From: Mycolicibacterium sp. lyk4-40-TYG-92
Lineage (GTDB): Bacteria; Actinomycetota; Actinomycetes; Mycobacteriales; Mycobacteriaceae
DNA length: 64,000 nucleotides
Direction: 5' to 3'
NCBI RefSeq assembly: GCF_030209435.1
Contig: NZ_JARVRX010000011.1
Coordinates: 62,001-126,000, forward strand
The notes beneath the pieces were generated by a model that did not search any database, was not told the origin of the DNA, and saw only the letters and a list, made by a program, of their open reading frames with translations. Positions 15,772 through 22,947 of the stretch are shown here, piece after piece. Made by a program: the position numbers and the translations under genes. Position 1 is the stretch's first letter; each line of letters begins with the position of its first letter.

Positions 15772-16218
15772 CTAGACCTCGTTGGCGGTGGCCAGCCCTC
15801 CGAAGAAATCTTGCATCGTTTCCAACTCGATCTCGGTGTTGCAGTAGGCGCCATCTGAAATGCCGCCTCGCGCTTCGATCCATGGGCGCTCGCGGTGCGT
15901 CTTCTCGATGAGTTGCTGGCCGGACAAGTGCCCATACGCGTCGAGGACGGCATCGGCAGTGTCGACCTGGTCTGGAGTAAGTCGCTTCGCGTCGCCCTCA
16001 GGCCAGGAGCTGACCCGGAACTTGCCCCGATGCAAGTCGAAAAGCTCGTAGACGACTGGACCATTCGCCCAGGCTCGAATCGTCTCAGGGAAGATCGGTT
16101 CGCCATCCCACGCCAGCGACCAGCCCTGGCAGTAGTACACAAGCTTTTGCAGCTTCATCGTCGACATCGTCCCGGCCTTGCCGAGGATGTACGCGGCTAC
16201 ATCGTGAACGTTCGCCAT
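15772..16218 (-). CDS. Panacea/SocA-domain antitoxin (DUF4065)
   Basis: A 148-residue protein that is almost entirely a Panacea (SocA-like, DUF4065) domain: VAAYILGKAGTMSTMKLQKLVYYCQGWSLAWDGEPIF, then AWANGPVVYELFDLHRG and ALDAYG-type C-terminal helices. Such domains act as antitoxins that bind a partner toxin or hand it to a protease. The ATG at 16218 has AGAGGGG upstream. It is the first gene of the pair and overlaps nothing; the toxin GTG follows after 6 bases, the classic antitoxin-first order. The control region upstream has a palindrome and direct repeats. Confidence 0.85.
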   Translation of the reverse strand: MANVHDVAAYILGKAGTMSTMKLQKLVYYCQGWSLAWDGEPIFPETIRAWANGPVVYELFDLHRGKFRVSSWPEGDAKRLTPDQVDTADAVLDAYGHLSGQQLIEKTHRERPWIEARGGISDGAYCNTEIELETMQDFFGGLATANEV

Positions 16219-16294
16219 GGCCTCTGCCCCTCTAACTTCAGCCCGGGTCCAACCGTTCGCTGCTATCTCTGACGTCAGTATTACACGCTGCCAC

Positions 16295-16351
16295 CGACAG
16301 ATTTACCCACTATGCGCATAGTTCACGCGCGGCGTGGCGTAATTCACGCGC
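16295..16351. promoter_or_regulatory. TA promoter/operator region
   Basis: This region upstream of the antitoxin holds CGACAGATTTAC (16295-16306, also present at 26362 in the XRE control region), a perfect 14-bp palindrome ACTATGCGCATAGT (16309-16322) and two direct TTCACGCGC copies (16322-16330, 16343-16351). It probably contains the TA promoter and binding sites for the antitoxin and the element's repressor. The rest of 16219-16435 shows nothing else clear. Confidence 0.55.
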
Positions 16352-16435
16352 CGACAGTCTGCCGGCTGGCCGTGTAAAACCGCAGGTAGGTGGCGGGTAC
16401 GGATTCGCGCATGCCGGGCGCGCCCGACCCCAAGT

Positions 16436-16699
16436 CTAAAACCGCAAGCGTCGCCGTCGATCTACGAGGAGTTTTGCTCGGTCCGAGAGCACCTTCCGTG
16501 CCGGCGTCGGCTCACCTGGCAGCACAGTCACTTTCGTCCATCCGGTGCCCTCAGCAAGAGCTTGCCCATTTGGAAGTTTCAGCGTCCCGTCAACAAGGAA
16601 CTCAGGAGCGCCGTCATAGGTCAACCCGCCATCGACGATGTAGTGCATCTCGCAGAGCCTAAACAGAGCCGCAACGGCGGGGGCCAGTTTGTGCAGCAT
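16436..16699 (-). CDS. Small hypothetical element protein
   Basis: An 87-residue protein with a helical N-terminus (MLHKLAPAVAALFRL), a short beta-rich middle (YDGAPEFLVDGTLKLPNGQ) and a very basic end (DRRRRLRF). The family is not recognised. The ribosome site is weak and the call rests mainly on position in a row of leftward small genes. Confidence 0.4.
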   Translation of the reverse strand: MLHKLAPAVAALFRLCEMHYIVDGGLTYDGAPEFLVDGTLKLPNGQALAEGTGWTKVTVLPGEPTPARKVLSDRAKLLVDRRRRLRF

Positions 16700-16750
16700 G
16701 CGCTGACCGGCAGCATGCCAGGCACTGACATTCAGATTTACTGTCGGGCG

Positions 16751-16945
16751 TCAGTGAGATGCCGGCGCTTCGCAAGAGCAGGCGAAGTCCCACCGCTCGG
16801 GCCATGAACCAGTGAAGTCGCCGTAGCAGCAGAACTGAATCCGCTCGCCATCAGACGACGTGAGTTCGACTTCGTGCCAATCCTCGTGGATGCGGCACGA
16901 CCAGAGATAAAGCTGACGAGATAGCCAGCGCCGGACAGTAAGCAT
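16751..16945 (-). CDS. Small Cys-rich hypothetical protein
   Basis: A 64-residue protein with several cysteines (WSC, FCCYGDF, FACSCEA) and many tryptophans. The ATG at 16945 has GAAGGTG nine bases upstream. The cysteines could bind a metal. The function is unknown. Confidence 0.5.
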   Translation of the reverse strand: MLTVRRWLSRQLYLWSCRIHEDWHEVELTSSDGERIQFCCYGDFTGSWPERWDFACSCEAPASH

Positions 16946-16989
16946 GATGAGCACCTTCAGGAACTCCGCTTTCGGCGAAGTCGACCAGA

Positions 16990-17307
16990 CTACCCCTCAT
17001 CTGGCGGCAGGTCGTTCTCGTCTTCCATGAGGCTCAACTCGAAGCCCTGCCGCGCCGCGTCCCAGTCGCCGCCCTTGATGATGTAGACCGCCTGGGCGTT
17101 GTACCAAACGAGCTGCGTGATGAGGGTGAGAGCACATTCCAAACAGTTGCCGACCTCGGCCATGAGGTCACCGCGCGATACATCAGCCCCGCCACTTTTG
17201 ATGGCCGCCAGGATCAGCCGCTGCATCTGGACACCGGTGGTCTTGTTGGCTCGGTCGGTCTCGCCTTGCTCTCGGAGGGTGCATAGCTCGCATTTTGTGG
17301 TGGTCAT
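16990..17307 (-). CDS. Small putative zinc-binding protein
   Basis: A 105-residue acidic protein with two CxxC pairs, C6/C9 (KCELC) and C55/C58 (NCLECA), the pattern of a treble-clef or zinc-ribbon fold, and an acidic tail (LMEDENDLPPDEG). It lies downstream of the tape measure gene behind a strong hairpin, so it may need its own promoter. No family is recognised. Confidence 0.55.
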   Translation of the reverse strand: MTTTKCELCTLREQGETDRANKTTGVQMQRLILAAIKSGGADVSRGDLMAEVGNCLECALTLITQLVWYNAQAVYIIKGGDWDAARQGFELSLMEDENDLPPDEG

Positions 17308-17354
17308 GGCTCAGTACATCCTGTCTAGTTTGATGAAGGGTGCGATTTGAGATG

Positions 17355-17413
17355 CGACCCTTTCGGGTCGTCCGTGGTCGTGGACACCCTTTTTCCCGGC
17401 GCCGGGAAAAAGG
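17355..17413 (-). terminator. Two hairpins after the tape measure gene
   Basis: A perfect 26-bp palindrome at 17388-17413 (arms CCTTTTTCCCGGC/GCCGGGAAAAAGG) starts directly after the tape measure stop codon. A second hairpin, CGACCC-tttc-GGGTCG, is at 17355-17370. Together they probably end or process the long leftward transcript, although no clear U-run follows. Confidence 0.6.
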
Positions 17414-20400
17414 TCATTGCCGACCTGCCGGTGCCCACATGCGGCTGGTTTCGGCCGCGACCTGCTCGCCGTGCTCCTGGCCACTCGCACCCTCACGCGC
17501 CTGGACCATGATGTTCGTGTCGCCGTAGGTGTTTCCACCACCCTGCTGCCCGTTGCCCTGCTTCTGCTCAGGAGCCTTCTGTCCAGCGATGTTGGGTAGC
17601 GCCATCCCTGCACCAGCGATTCCGCCCGCGAGCTTGCCTGCCCAGCCGGCACCGATACTGCCCTTCGGATTGTCGCCAACCGAGAAGAACTCCCCGATTC
17701 CGGACGCCAGGATGCCCGCGTTCTGGGCTGCGTACCCGATGGTGCGGTTGATCACCTGAGTGCCGATTTTCGCCAGAGACCCTGCACCCGGGAACATCAT
17801 GTCGAGACCAGATGCGGCGGCCATTATGCCGTCCATCGGCATTCCGCCGAGGATGTTGCCGCTGTTGCCGCCTTGGGTCGGGTATGGAACACCGCCGCCC
17901 ACCGTCGGGGTTACCTGGCCGAGTGGTGTCACGCCGGGAATCGCATTCGCCGGGCCGATGCCCGGATGTAACGGGGCGCCACCACTGGCCAGGGGCTGAC
18001 CGGGGAATGACAGACCCGATGTGTCGGGGTTCGTGAGTGGCGGCAGTATGTTGCCGCTGCTAGTTGGTGATGGGATGCTGCTGGGTGCAACAGGACCAGC
18101 GATTGTGGGTAGGTACCACTGTTCGGTGAACTGCTTATCGCCGGCACCGGCTGCTGGACCGCCGTAGGCGATGTCGCCGTGGCTGCCTCCGGATTCGAAG
18201 TTCACGCCGTTCGGCAGGGTTGCGGCCATGTGTCCGCCGCCCGGTCCGCCATGTGAGACACCAACATTCAGGGCGCCCGCCATGGTGCCGCGCTGCCAGC
18301 CGTGCGATGCCGCGTAACCGGGGAATGACTCGGTGTCGAACAGTCGGCCTGGGGTTGCGCCGCCCTTCTGTAGGACCTCGACCAGATCGGACACGGCGCC
18401 CGAGCAGTCGGCGAGACCGTGAGCGAGATCGGATGCGCCCCAACCGTATTTGCCGCCGTTCGCCGACTGGGCCAGGGCAATCGCGGCACCGACATTGCCG
18501 CCCATCGCCTCTGGGGTGTACTGCGGCAGCATTGCTGTGGTGCCTGGCCCCTGCGATGCCGCGATCACCCCCGGCGTGTACTGCGGCCCGAACAAGCCGT
18601 TCGCGGCACCGATCCCGATCAGGCCGGACCCCTCGTTCGGGTTGGCCTTCGCCACGAAACCCAACGCCTGCAAGAACGGAGCCGCCAGGATATTGCCGAG
18701 CGCCTTCACCGCATTCTCGACGATCCCACCGAAACCCTTGCTGATACCGAAATCCTTGTCGATCTGCACGCCGAGCTGCTGCAAATCACCCTGAGTGGCC
18801 TGCATCCCCTTCAACGTCTTCTGAACCGCCTGCTGCTTAGCCTCATTCAGCCGCAGCTCCGACTCATGCTCCTCACGCTGCGCACGCGCCAACTCGTTGC
18901 GCTTGGCGACGATCGCGTCCTCATCACGGACGTTCGCCTTCTCCAGCGTGTTCAAGTCCGACTGTGCTTGCGCAACCTTCTGCTGGTTATCCAGCACCGT
19001 CCCCGCAGCGCCGTAGAGGCTGGCGGTCGCGGCGCTGCCCTGCAGCAACCCCATCGGGTCTTGGTTGCCGTATGGGACGGTGGGCAGCGGCTGGCGGGTA
19101 CCGCCGCCGCCGTGACCGGTGGCGGGCGGTGCTGGTGGCACGGCGCGGTCCGGCTGCCAGGGATTCTGCCCGTACCAAGATTTATAGTCCGCGGTTGCGG
19201 GAGGCGCAGACGATGCGCCTCCAAGGAGGTCTCCGAGGTCGTTAGGCGCAAGGGTGCCGGCTGGAGTCGGCCCGGTGAGCCGTGGCAGGTTCGGGTAGGC
19301 AGGGCCGAATACCTGCGGGGCCTGCGTGGTCGCCGGTCCGGCGTCCGTATGAGAAGGCCGGTGCCCGGTGAAAGACTGTGCGCCAGTGAGGTAGTCCTTC
19401 ACGTCGGTGAAGAACGTGGGGTCGCCGCTCATGCCTTTGTTGATGAGCGAGATGGTGTTCACCACTACGGACAGCCCAGAGGCCAGGCCGTCGACATCAT
19501 CGGCGAGGCGCTTGAAATCGTTGGCCAGTCCGGGTAGATATTCGGTTCCGCGGCCAGCCAGTTGGATGATGGCATCGCCGGCATTCCAGATGACCTTGCC
19601 GAGCTGTTCGACCGTGTCGAAGCCTTCGTGAATCCACTCGCTGAGTTGCCCGGATTGTTTGGCGTTGTTGATGAAGTCTGCGAATGCTTGCGCCGCGTTG
19701 GTGGCCCCAGATGCCAACCCCGGCAAGAAGTCCGAGCCCACGGCCACCAGGTCGCCGAGCGCGTGGGTCAGCGGGCCGGTCACCCCGGAGAGCTTGTCGA
19801 AGGCGCTCACGGTGTTGTCGACAAACCGGGTGATGTCGCTTTGCATACCGGTCGTCATCAGTTCGGCGCTGATACCCCGCCACGCATTGTCGAAGGCCTT
19901 AGAAATGCCGGTCGTGAGCTGAGTGACCATAGGTAGGTATTGGTCCGACACCTGACGCAACGCTGGCGCTGACCCGGAGAATAGGGCCTCTTGCGCGGCG
20001 CTCTGAAGTTTCTTGAGTTCGGGCATCATCGCTTGGATTTCCAGCGCGGCCTGCTGTGCGCTCGGCGCCAGCGCCTGGATGCCTTCGGCGAACTTCTTCG
20101 GATCCCCAACTGAGGTAACGACATCGGCGAAACCGTGGGTAGCCAACGTCAGCGTGCCGACACCAGCGGCAGCGGCCCCGAGCCCTGCGGGCAGCGCCCA
20201 CAACGATTGAGCGGCCGACAAAGCGATGCCGGTGAGGTTCACCAGCGCATCGGCGCCGACCGTGGCCGTCGTAGCCAGCCCGACCGCGCCGAACGAAGCG
20301 GCCGACTTCGCCAAGGACGACATGCCGGTGGAAGCCGTCGATGCAGCAGACCCCATCACCGATAGTGAACCGCTGGCCTGCTCGAGGTTCCGCAGATCGT

Positions 20401-20758
20401 TGGTGAGCTCACGCACTGCCCGCGACTCGGCGCGGCGGGCCTTCTCGACGCGCTCCACCGCGGCGATCTTCTGCGAGTTAGTCGAGTTCGATGCGGCGTT
20501 GACCGCCGCCAGCTTGGCCTCTTCAACCCGCAGCTTTCCGGCAGCATCAGCAGCCTTGTCGTAGGCCCGCTGCAACTCGGCAGCCTTGATCGCTGCCTTG
20601 CCGGTATCAACCCGACCTAGGCCTTCGTTTACATTGCGAGAGAACGCATCACCCGCCTGACGACCAGCGGTAGAGAAGTAATCTTCCGCCTGCTTGGTAG
20701 TGCGCCGCGCTTGCGACTCGTCGAGGTGAGAGCCAACGGGAAGGCTAATTCCACTCAC
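17414..20758 (-). CDS. Phage tail tape measure protein with NlpC-like domain
   Basis: A 1,114-residue tape measure protein. GTG 20758 is used because AAAGGG is 8 bases upstream. Residues 20-130 are coiled-coil (KQAEDYFSTAGRQAGDAFSRN through ELTNDLRNLEQ), followed by hydrophobic, Ala/Gly-rich helices (LPAGLGAAAAGVGTL), long amphipathic helices, Pro/Gly-rich linkers, and a second coiled coil. Near residues 765-870 lies a peptidoglycan-hydrolase-like segment with Cys785 (LADCSGAVSDL) and His843 (GGGHMAATLPNG), as in mycobacteriophage tape measures. It normally sets tail length and opens the cell wall during DNA entry. No other tail gene is present, which is very unusual. Confidence 0.85.
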   Translation of the reverse strand: MSGISLPVGSHLDESQARRTTKQAEDYFSTAGRQAGDAFSRNVNEGLGRVDTGKAAIKAAELQRAYDKAADAAGKLRVEEAKLAAVNAASNSTNSQKIAAVERVEKARRAESRAVRELTNDLRNLEQASGSLSVMGSAASTASTGMSSLAKSAASFGAVGLATTATVGADALVNLTGIALSAAQSLWALPAGLGAAAAGVGTLTLATHGFADVVTSVGDPKKFAEGIQALAPSAQQAALEIQAMMPELKKLQSAAQEALFSGSAPALRQVSDQYLPMVTQLTTGISKAFDNAWRGISAELMTTGMQSDITRFVDNTVSAFDKLSGVTGPLTHALGDLVAVGSDFLPGLASGATNAAQAFADFINNAKQSGQLSEWIHEGFDTVEQLGKVIWNAGDAIIQLAGRGTEYLPGLANDFKRLADDVDGLASGLSVVVNTISLINKGMSGDPTFFTDVKDYLTGAQSFTGHRPSHTDAGPATTQAPQVFGPAYPNLPRLTGPTPAGTLAPNDLGDLLGGASSAPPATADYKSWYGQNPWQPDRAVPPAPPATGHGGGGTRQPLPTVPYGNQDPMGLLQGSAATASLYGAAGTVLDNQQKVAQAQSDLNTLEKANVRDEDAIVAKRNELARAQREEHESELRLNEAKQQAVQKTLKGMQATQGDLQQLGVQIDKDFGISKGFGGIVENAVKALGNILAAPFLQALGFVAKANPNEGSGLIGIGAANGLFGPQYTPGVIAASQGPGTTAMLPQYTPEAMGGNVGAAIALAQSANGGKYGWGASDLAHGLADCSGAVSDLVEVLQKGGATPGRLFDTESFPGYAASHGWQRGTMAGALNVGVSHGGPGGGHMAATLPNGVNFESGGSHGDIAYGGPAAGAGDKQFTEQWYLPTIAGPVAPSSIPSPTSSGNILPPLTNPDTSGLSFPGQPLASGGAPLHPGIGPANAIPGVTPLGQVTPTVGGGVPYPTQGGNSGNILGGMPMDGIMAAASGLDMMFPGAGSLAKIGTQVINRTIGYAAQNAGILASGIGEFFSVGDNPKGSIGAGWAGKLAGGIAGAGMALPNIAGQKAPEQKQGNGQQGGGNTYGDTNIMVQAREGASGQEHGEQVAAETSRMWAPAGRQ

Positions 20759-20783
20759 GGGCAAATCCCTTTCAAATCACGCA

Positions 20784-21158
20784 TTACTGACCCTCCGATG
20801 GGCCCGAAACGACTTCATGCGGCACGAATCCGAGCACCACCGACGTCTGCGGCCGGAAGCGCGCTCGAGCACCCGTTTTCCGCACCAACCGCACGGAATA
20901 ACCCCCAAAAACGGCGTCCACGACATGCGAAATCACCTCAAATCGGCCCATTTTTGGGCGTGCGGTTCGAAAAACACCCAGACTCGGGCTAAATCCGAGC
21001 GGGCTGGCTGGCGGGTCAGTTGGGCAGGCCCCGGGGAGGGGTCCATCCCCTGGTCGGCGGTGCGGGGCGCAGGTACTGCTTGGGCGTATGGGATCGCCTT
21101 CGTGACAGCCCTTGCCGTTACCTAACGTTTGGTTTGACGCCGGCACCACCGAGTTCAT
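20784..21158 (-). CDS. Doubtful small ORF before the tape measure gene
   Basis: A 124-codon frame starts 6 bases after the preceding stop and ends 25 bases before the tape measure start. The first 65 residues are Pro/Cys-rich and unlike a protein; from MGRFEVISHVVDAVFGG on the codon use looks more natural. A 12-bp direct repeat TTCATGCGGCAC sits at both ends (20814-20825 and 21154-21165). In phages the tail chaperone genes lie here, but nothing of them is recognisable. The region 20759-21164 may be a remnant. Confidence 0.3.
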   Translation of the reverse strand: MNSVVPASNQTLGNGKGCHEGDPIRPSSTCAPHRRPGDGPLPGACPTDPPASPLGFSPSLGVFRTARPKMGRFEVISHVVDAVFGGYSVRLVRKTGARARFRPQTSVVLGFVPHEVVSGPSEGQ

Positions 21159-21164
21159 GCGGCA

Positions 21165-21353
21165 CTACCAGCTGTGGGCGATCATCTTGTTCTCCATCGC
21201 TGCGAGTGCATCGAGGAGCGCGCGGATGGTGGTGTCGGTCATTGCGGGGCCGTAGGTAACTCCTGCGCGGCTGGGCATGCCGTCGAGGACTGCGCGGGTG
21301 AGCGGTGGCACGGAGTTGTGGTTGGCCTGGTAGCTGTCGAAGGTGTCAGGCAT
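21165..21353 (-). CDS. Small hypothetical element protein
   Basis: A 62-residue protein ending TIRALLDALAAMENKMIAHSW, probably a short amphipathic helix. The ATG overlaps the stop of the 278-residue gene by 8 bases and has AAAGG at fair spacing, so it belongs to the same operon. The function is unknown. Confidence 0.55.
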   Translation of the reverse strand: MPDTFDSYQANHNSVPPLTRAVLDGMPSRAGVTYGPAMTDTTIRALLDALAAMENKMIAHSW

Positions 21354-22182
21354 TGGTGGTTACCTTTCGGTCAATGCGTCCGTGGACGACGATGGGCTTG
21401 ACGTTCATGGGTGGTCGGTTTCGGCGCTTCTCGGCGAGCTGCTCGAGCTGTTCGGTGGTAGGTACCCACGGTTGCGCGTCGGAGGTCGCGAGCCACACCA
21501 ACTGTTCGATGGGTTCGGTGGGCCATGGGGTGCGGCGTTCTGGATATCCACTTGCCACCCATCGGGTGTCGGCTATGCGCCAGCCGGGCACGAGTTCGTC
21601 GACGTTGGCCAGCATGAGGTCTGATGCGAGCTCGTCTGGCGTATGCGGCGAGATTGCGTTGCGGTGCATGTCCGGGTCGACGGAGCTGCTGATTGCGCCT
21701 TGCGCGGCTCGGATGCTGTCGTAGCGTGCGCGGAGTTCCGGCAGTGCGCGCCAGTGCCTTTCAACCTGCTGGGTGATGGCGGCGTTCGCATTGTCGGCGC
21801 CGTCGAGTTTCTCGGCGATAGTGGCCACGGCGGTCATCACGGTGGTGAGTTGGTCGTGCAGGTTGGCGAGCATGCGGTCACCGACGACGAACAAGATTCC
21901 GTCCAGGGTGTGGGTGAGCTCGCCGGCCAGAGAGGTCAGCGCCGCGTGCCGGCGGTCGGCGAGGGCCTTCTGGTCGTTCGCGGTAATGGCTGCGTCGAGC
22001 CATTCGTCGAGCTGGTCACCGCTGGTTGGGGTCGGTGGCGACGGCGTTCTAGGGGCGCTGATGATCTTGGCTTGTACGGCTTCTCGGACGTCGACAGTCC
22101 GTTGCCATTCGGGAACGGCGGCGAGTGCTGTGGCGAGGGCCGGGTTGGTCCTGGCGGCGTTGATCAGGGGAATGGCGGACAT
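21346..22182 (-). CDS. Hypothetical element protein, helical
   Basis: A 278-residue protein with helical N-terminal two thirds (LIPLINAAR-type start, then long Ala-rich helices such as MLANLHDQLTTVMTAVATIAEKL and QVERHWRALPELRARYDSIR) and a Trp/Pro-rich C-terminus. It starts 2 bases after the preceding stop and uses GGAGGT inside that gene as ribosome site. No family is recognised. It lies between replication-type genes and the tape measure, so either a replication-accessory or a morphogenesis role is possible. Confidence 0.65.
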   Translation of the reverse strand: MSAIPLINAARTNPALATALAAVPEWQRTVDVREAVQAKIISAPRTPSPPTPTSGDQLDEWLDAAITANDQKALADRRHAALTSLAGELTHTLDGILFVVGDRMLANLHDQLTTVMTAVATIAEKLDGADNANAAITQQVERHWRALPELRARYDSIRAAQGAISSSVDPDMHRNAISPHTPDELASDLMLANVDELVPGWRIADTRWVASGYPERRTPWPTEPIEQLVWLATSDAQPWVPTTEQLEQLAEKRRNRPPMNVKPIVVHGRIDRKVTTNA

Positions 22183-22184
22183 CG

Positions 22185-22610
22185 TTACTTACCTCCGAAT
22201 CGTTCTGCGGCTGCTGTTCGGCCGGCTGAGCCAGGGCCACCGGTGGCTGATTCGTGGTTGGTGCCGAAGCGTCGTGCTGCCGCGGCTTTTCCTGCGGCAC
22301 CTGGCGTTTGAGCTGGTGCGGTGCCGCTGCCCTGTCCCCAGTTCACATGTGCGGCTGGCGTGATGAGTCCGACCTGCGTCAGTGCCGCGCGGACTTTGTT
22401 GGTGTCGACCTTCCCGTCGGTAACCAGGGCGTCGAGTCGTGCGATGGATGCGAAGGTGTCGGCTCGATCAGCGTCCCCGCCAAGGATTTCTGCTGCGGCG
22501 GTTCGGAGTTGTTCTCGGGTGTCGGGTGCGCGGAGGCGTGCGCCCAGGGCTGACCATTCCGCATCTGACATGGACGCTAGGTGCGCCTCAATCTCTGGGG
22601 TGAGTTTCAT
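22185..22610 (-). CDS. Hypothetical protein with repeated AAAxRFG tail
   Basis: A 141-residue protein. The N-terminal half is helical (MKLTPEIEAHLASMSDAEW then LRAPDTREQLRTAAAEILGG); the C-terminal half is Gly/Ala-rich and carries two copies of a short motif, GKAAAARRFG and GRTAAAERFG. It may have a scaffold or protein-binding tail. It overlaps the preceding helix-turn-helix gene by 23 bases. The family is unknown. Confidence 0.6.
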   Translation of the reverse strand: MKLTPEIEAHLASMSDAEWSALGARLRAPDTREQLRTAAAEILGGDADRADTFASIARLDALVTDGKVDTNKVRAALTQVGLITPAAHVNWGQGSGTAPAQTPGAAGKAAAARRFGTNHESATGGPGSAGRTAAAERFGGK

Positions 22611-22947
22611 TGGTACTCAGCTCTTCTGCGTATTCATGAACCGTGTCGGCTGGAAAAAGCCAGACTCCGGTGCGGGTCTTACGGCCGTCGAGGTCTGCGG
22701 CCCGACGCTGCACGGTTCGCAGTGACCAGCCCAGTTTCTCGGCGACTGTTCGTGTATCCAGCTCTTTTGAGTGTGGCGGGAAGTCAGCTTCCTGCTGTCG
22801 TTGTAGCGCCACGGCCCGCTCGAGTTCGATGGCCCGGATGACCTCCGAATTCCACGGCGCCACACCAGGTGTTGCGCCAGAACGCCGGGCATTGAGCACA
22901 TACTGGCAACACCACAGGGCAAGGTCGAGATGTCGGATGCTGAGCAC
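22588..22947 (-). CDS. Helix-turn-helix protein downstream of rep
   Basis: A 119-residue protein with a GTG start directly adjoining the rep stop codon. Residues 63-110 (LDTRTVAEKLGWSLRTVQRRAADLDGRK..VWLFPADTVHEYAEEL) are a MerR/excisionase-like helix-turn-helix with the usual DNA-contact helix and wing. The N-terminus is helical. It may help origin recognition or regulate the operon. Confidence 0.65.
   Translation of the reverse strand: MLSIRHLDLALWCCQYVLNARRSGATPGVAPWNSEVIRAIELERAVALQRQQEADFPPHSKELDTRTVAEKLGWSLRTVQRRAADLDGRKTRTGVWLFPADTVHEYAEELSTNETHPRD

Noticed and set aside
18419..19537. 372-codon plus-strand frame within the tape measure gene
   Set aside because: Shadow of the tape measure gene, which has coherent helices and a ribosome site.
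20759..21353. Programmed -1 frameshift of tail chaperones upstream of the tape measure gene
   Set aside because: No slippery run in the right place and no overlapping chaperone-like frames are visible.
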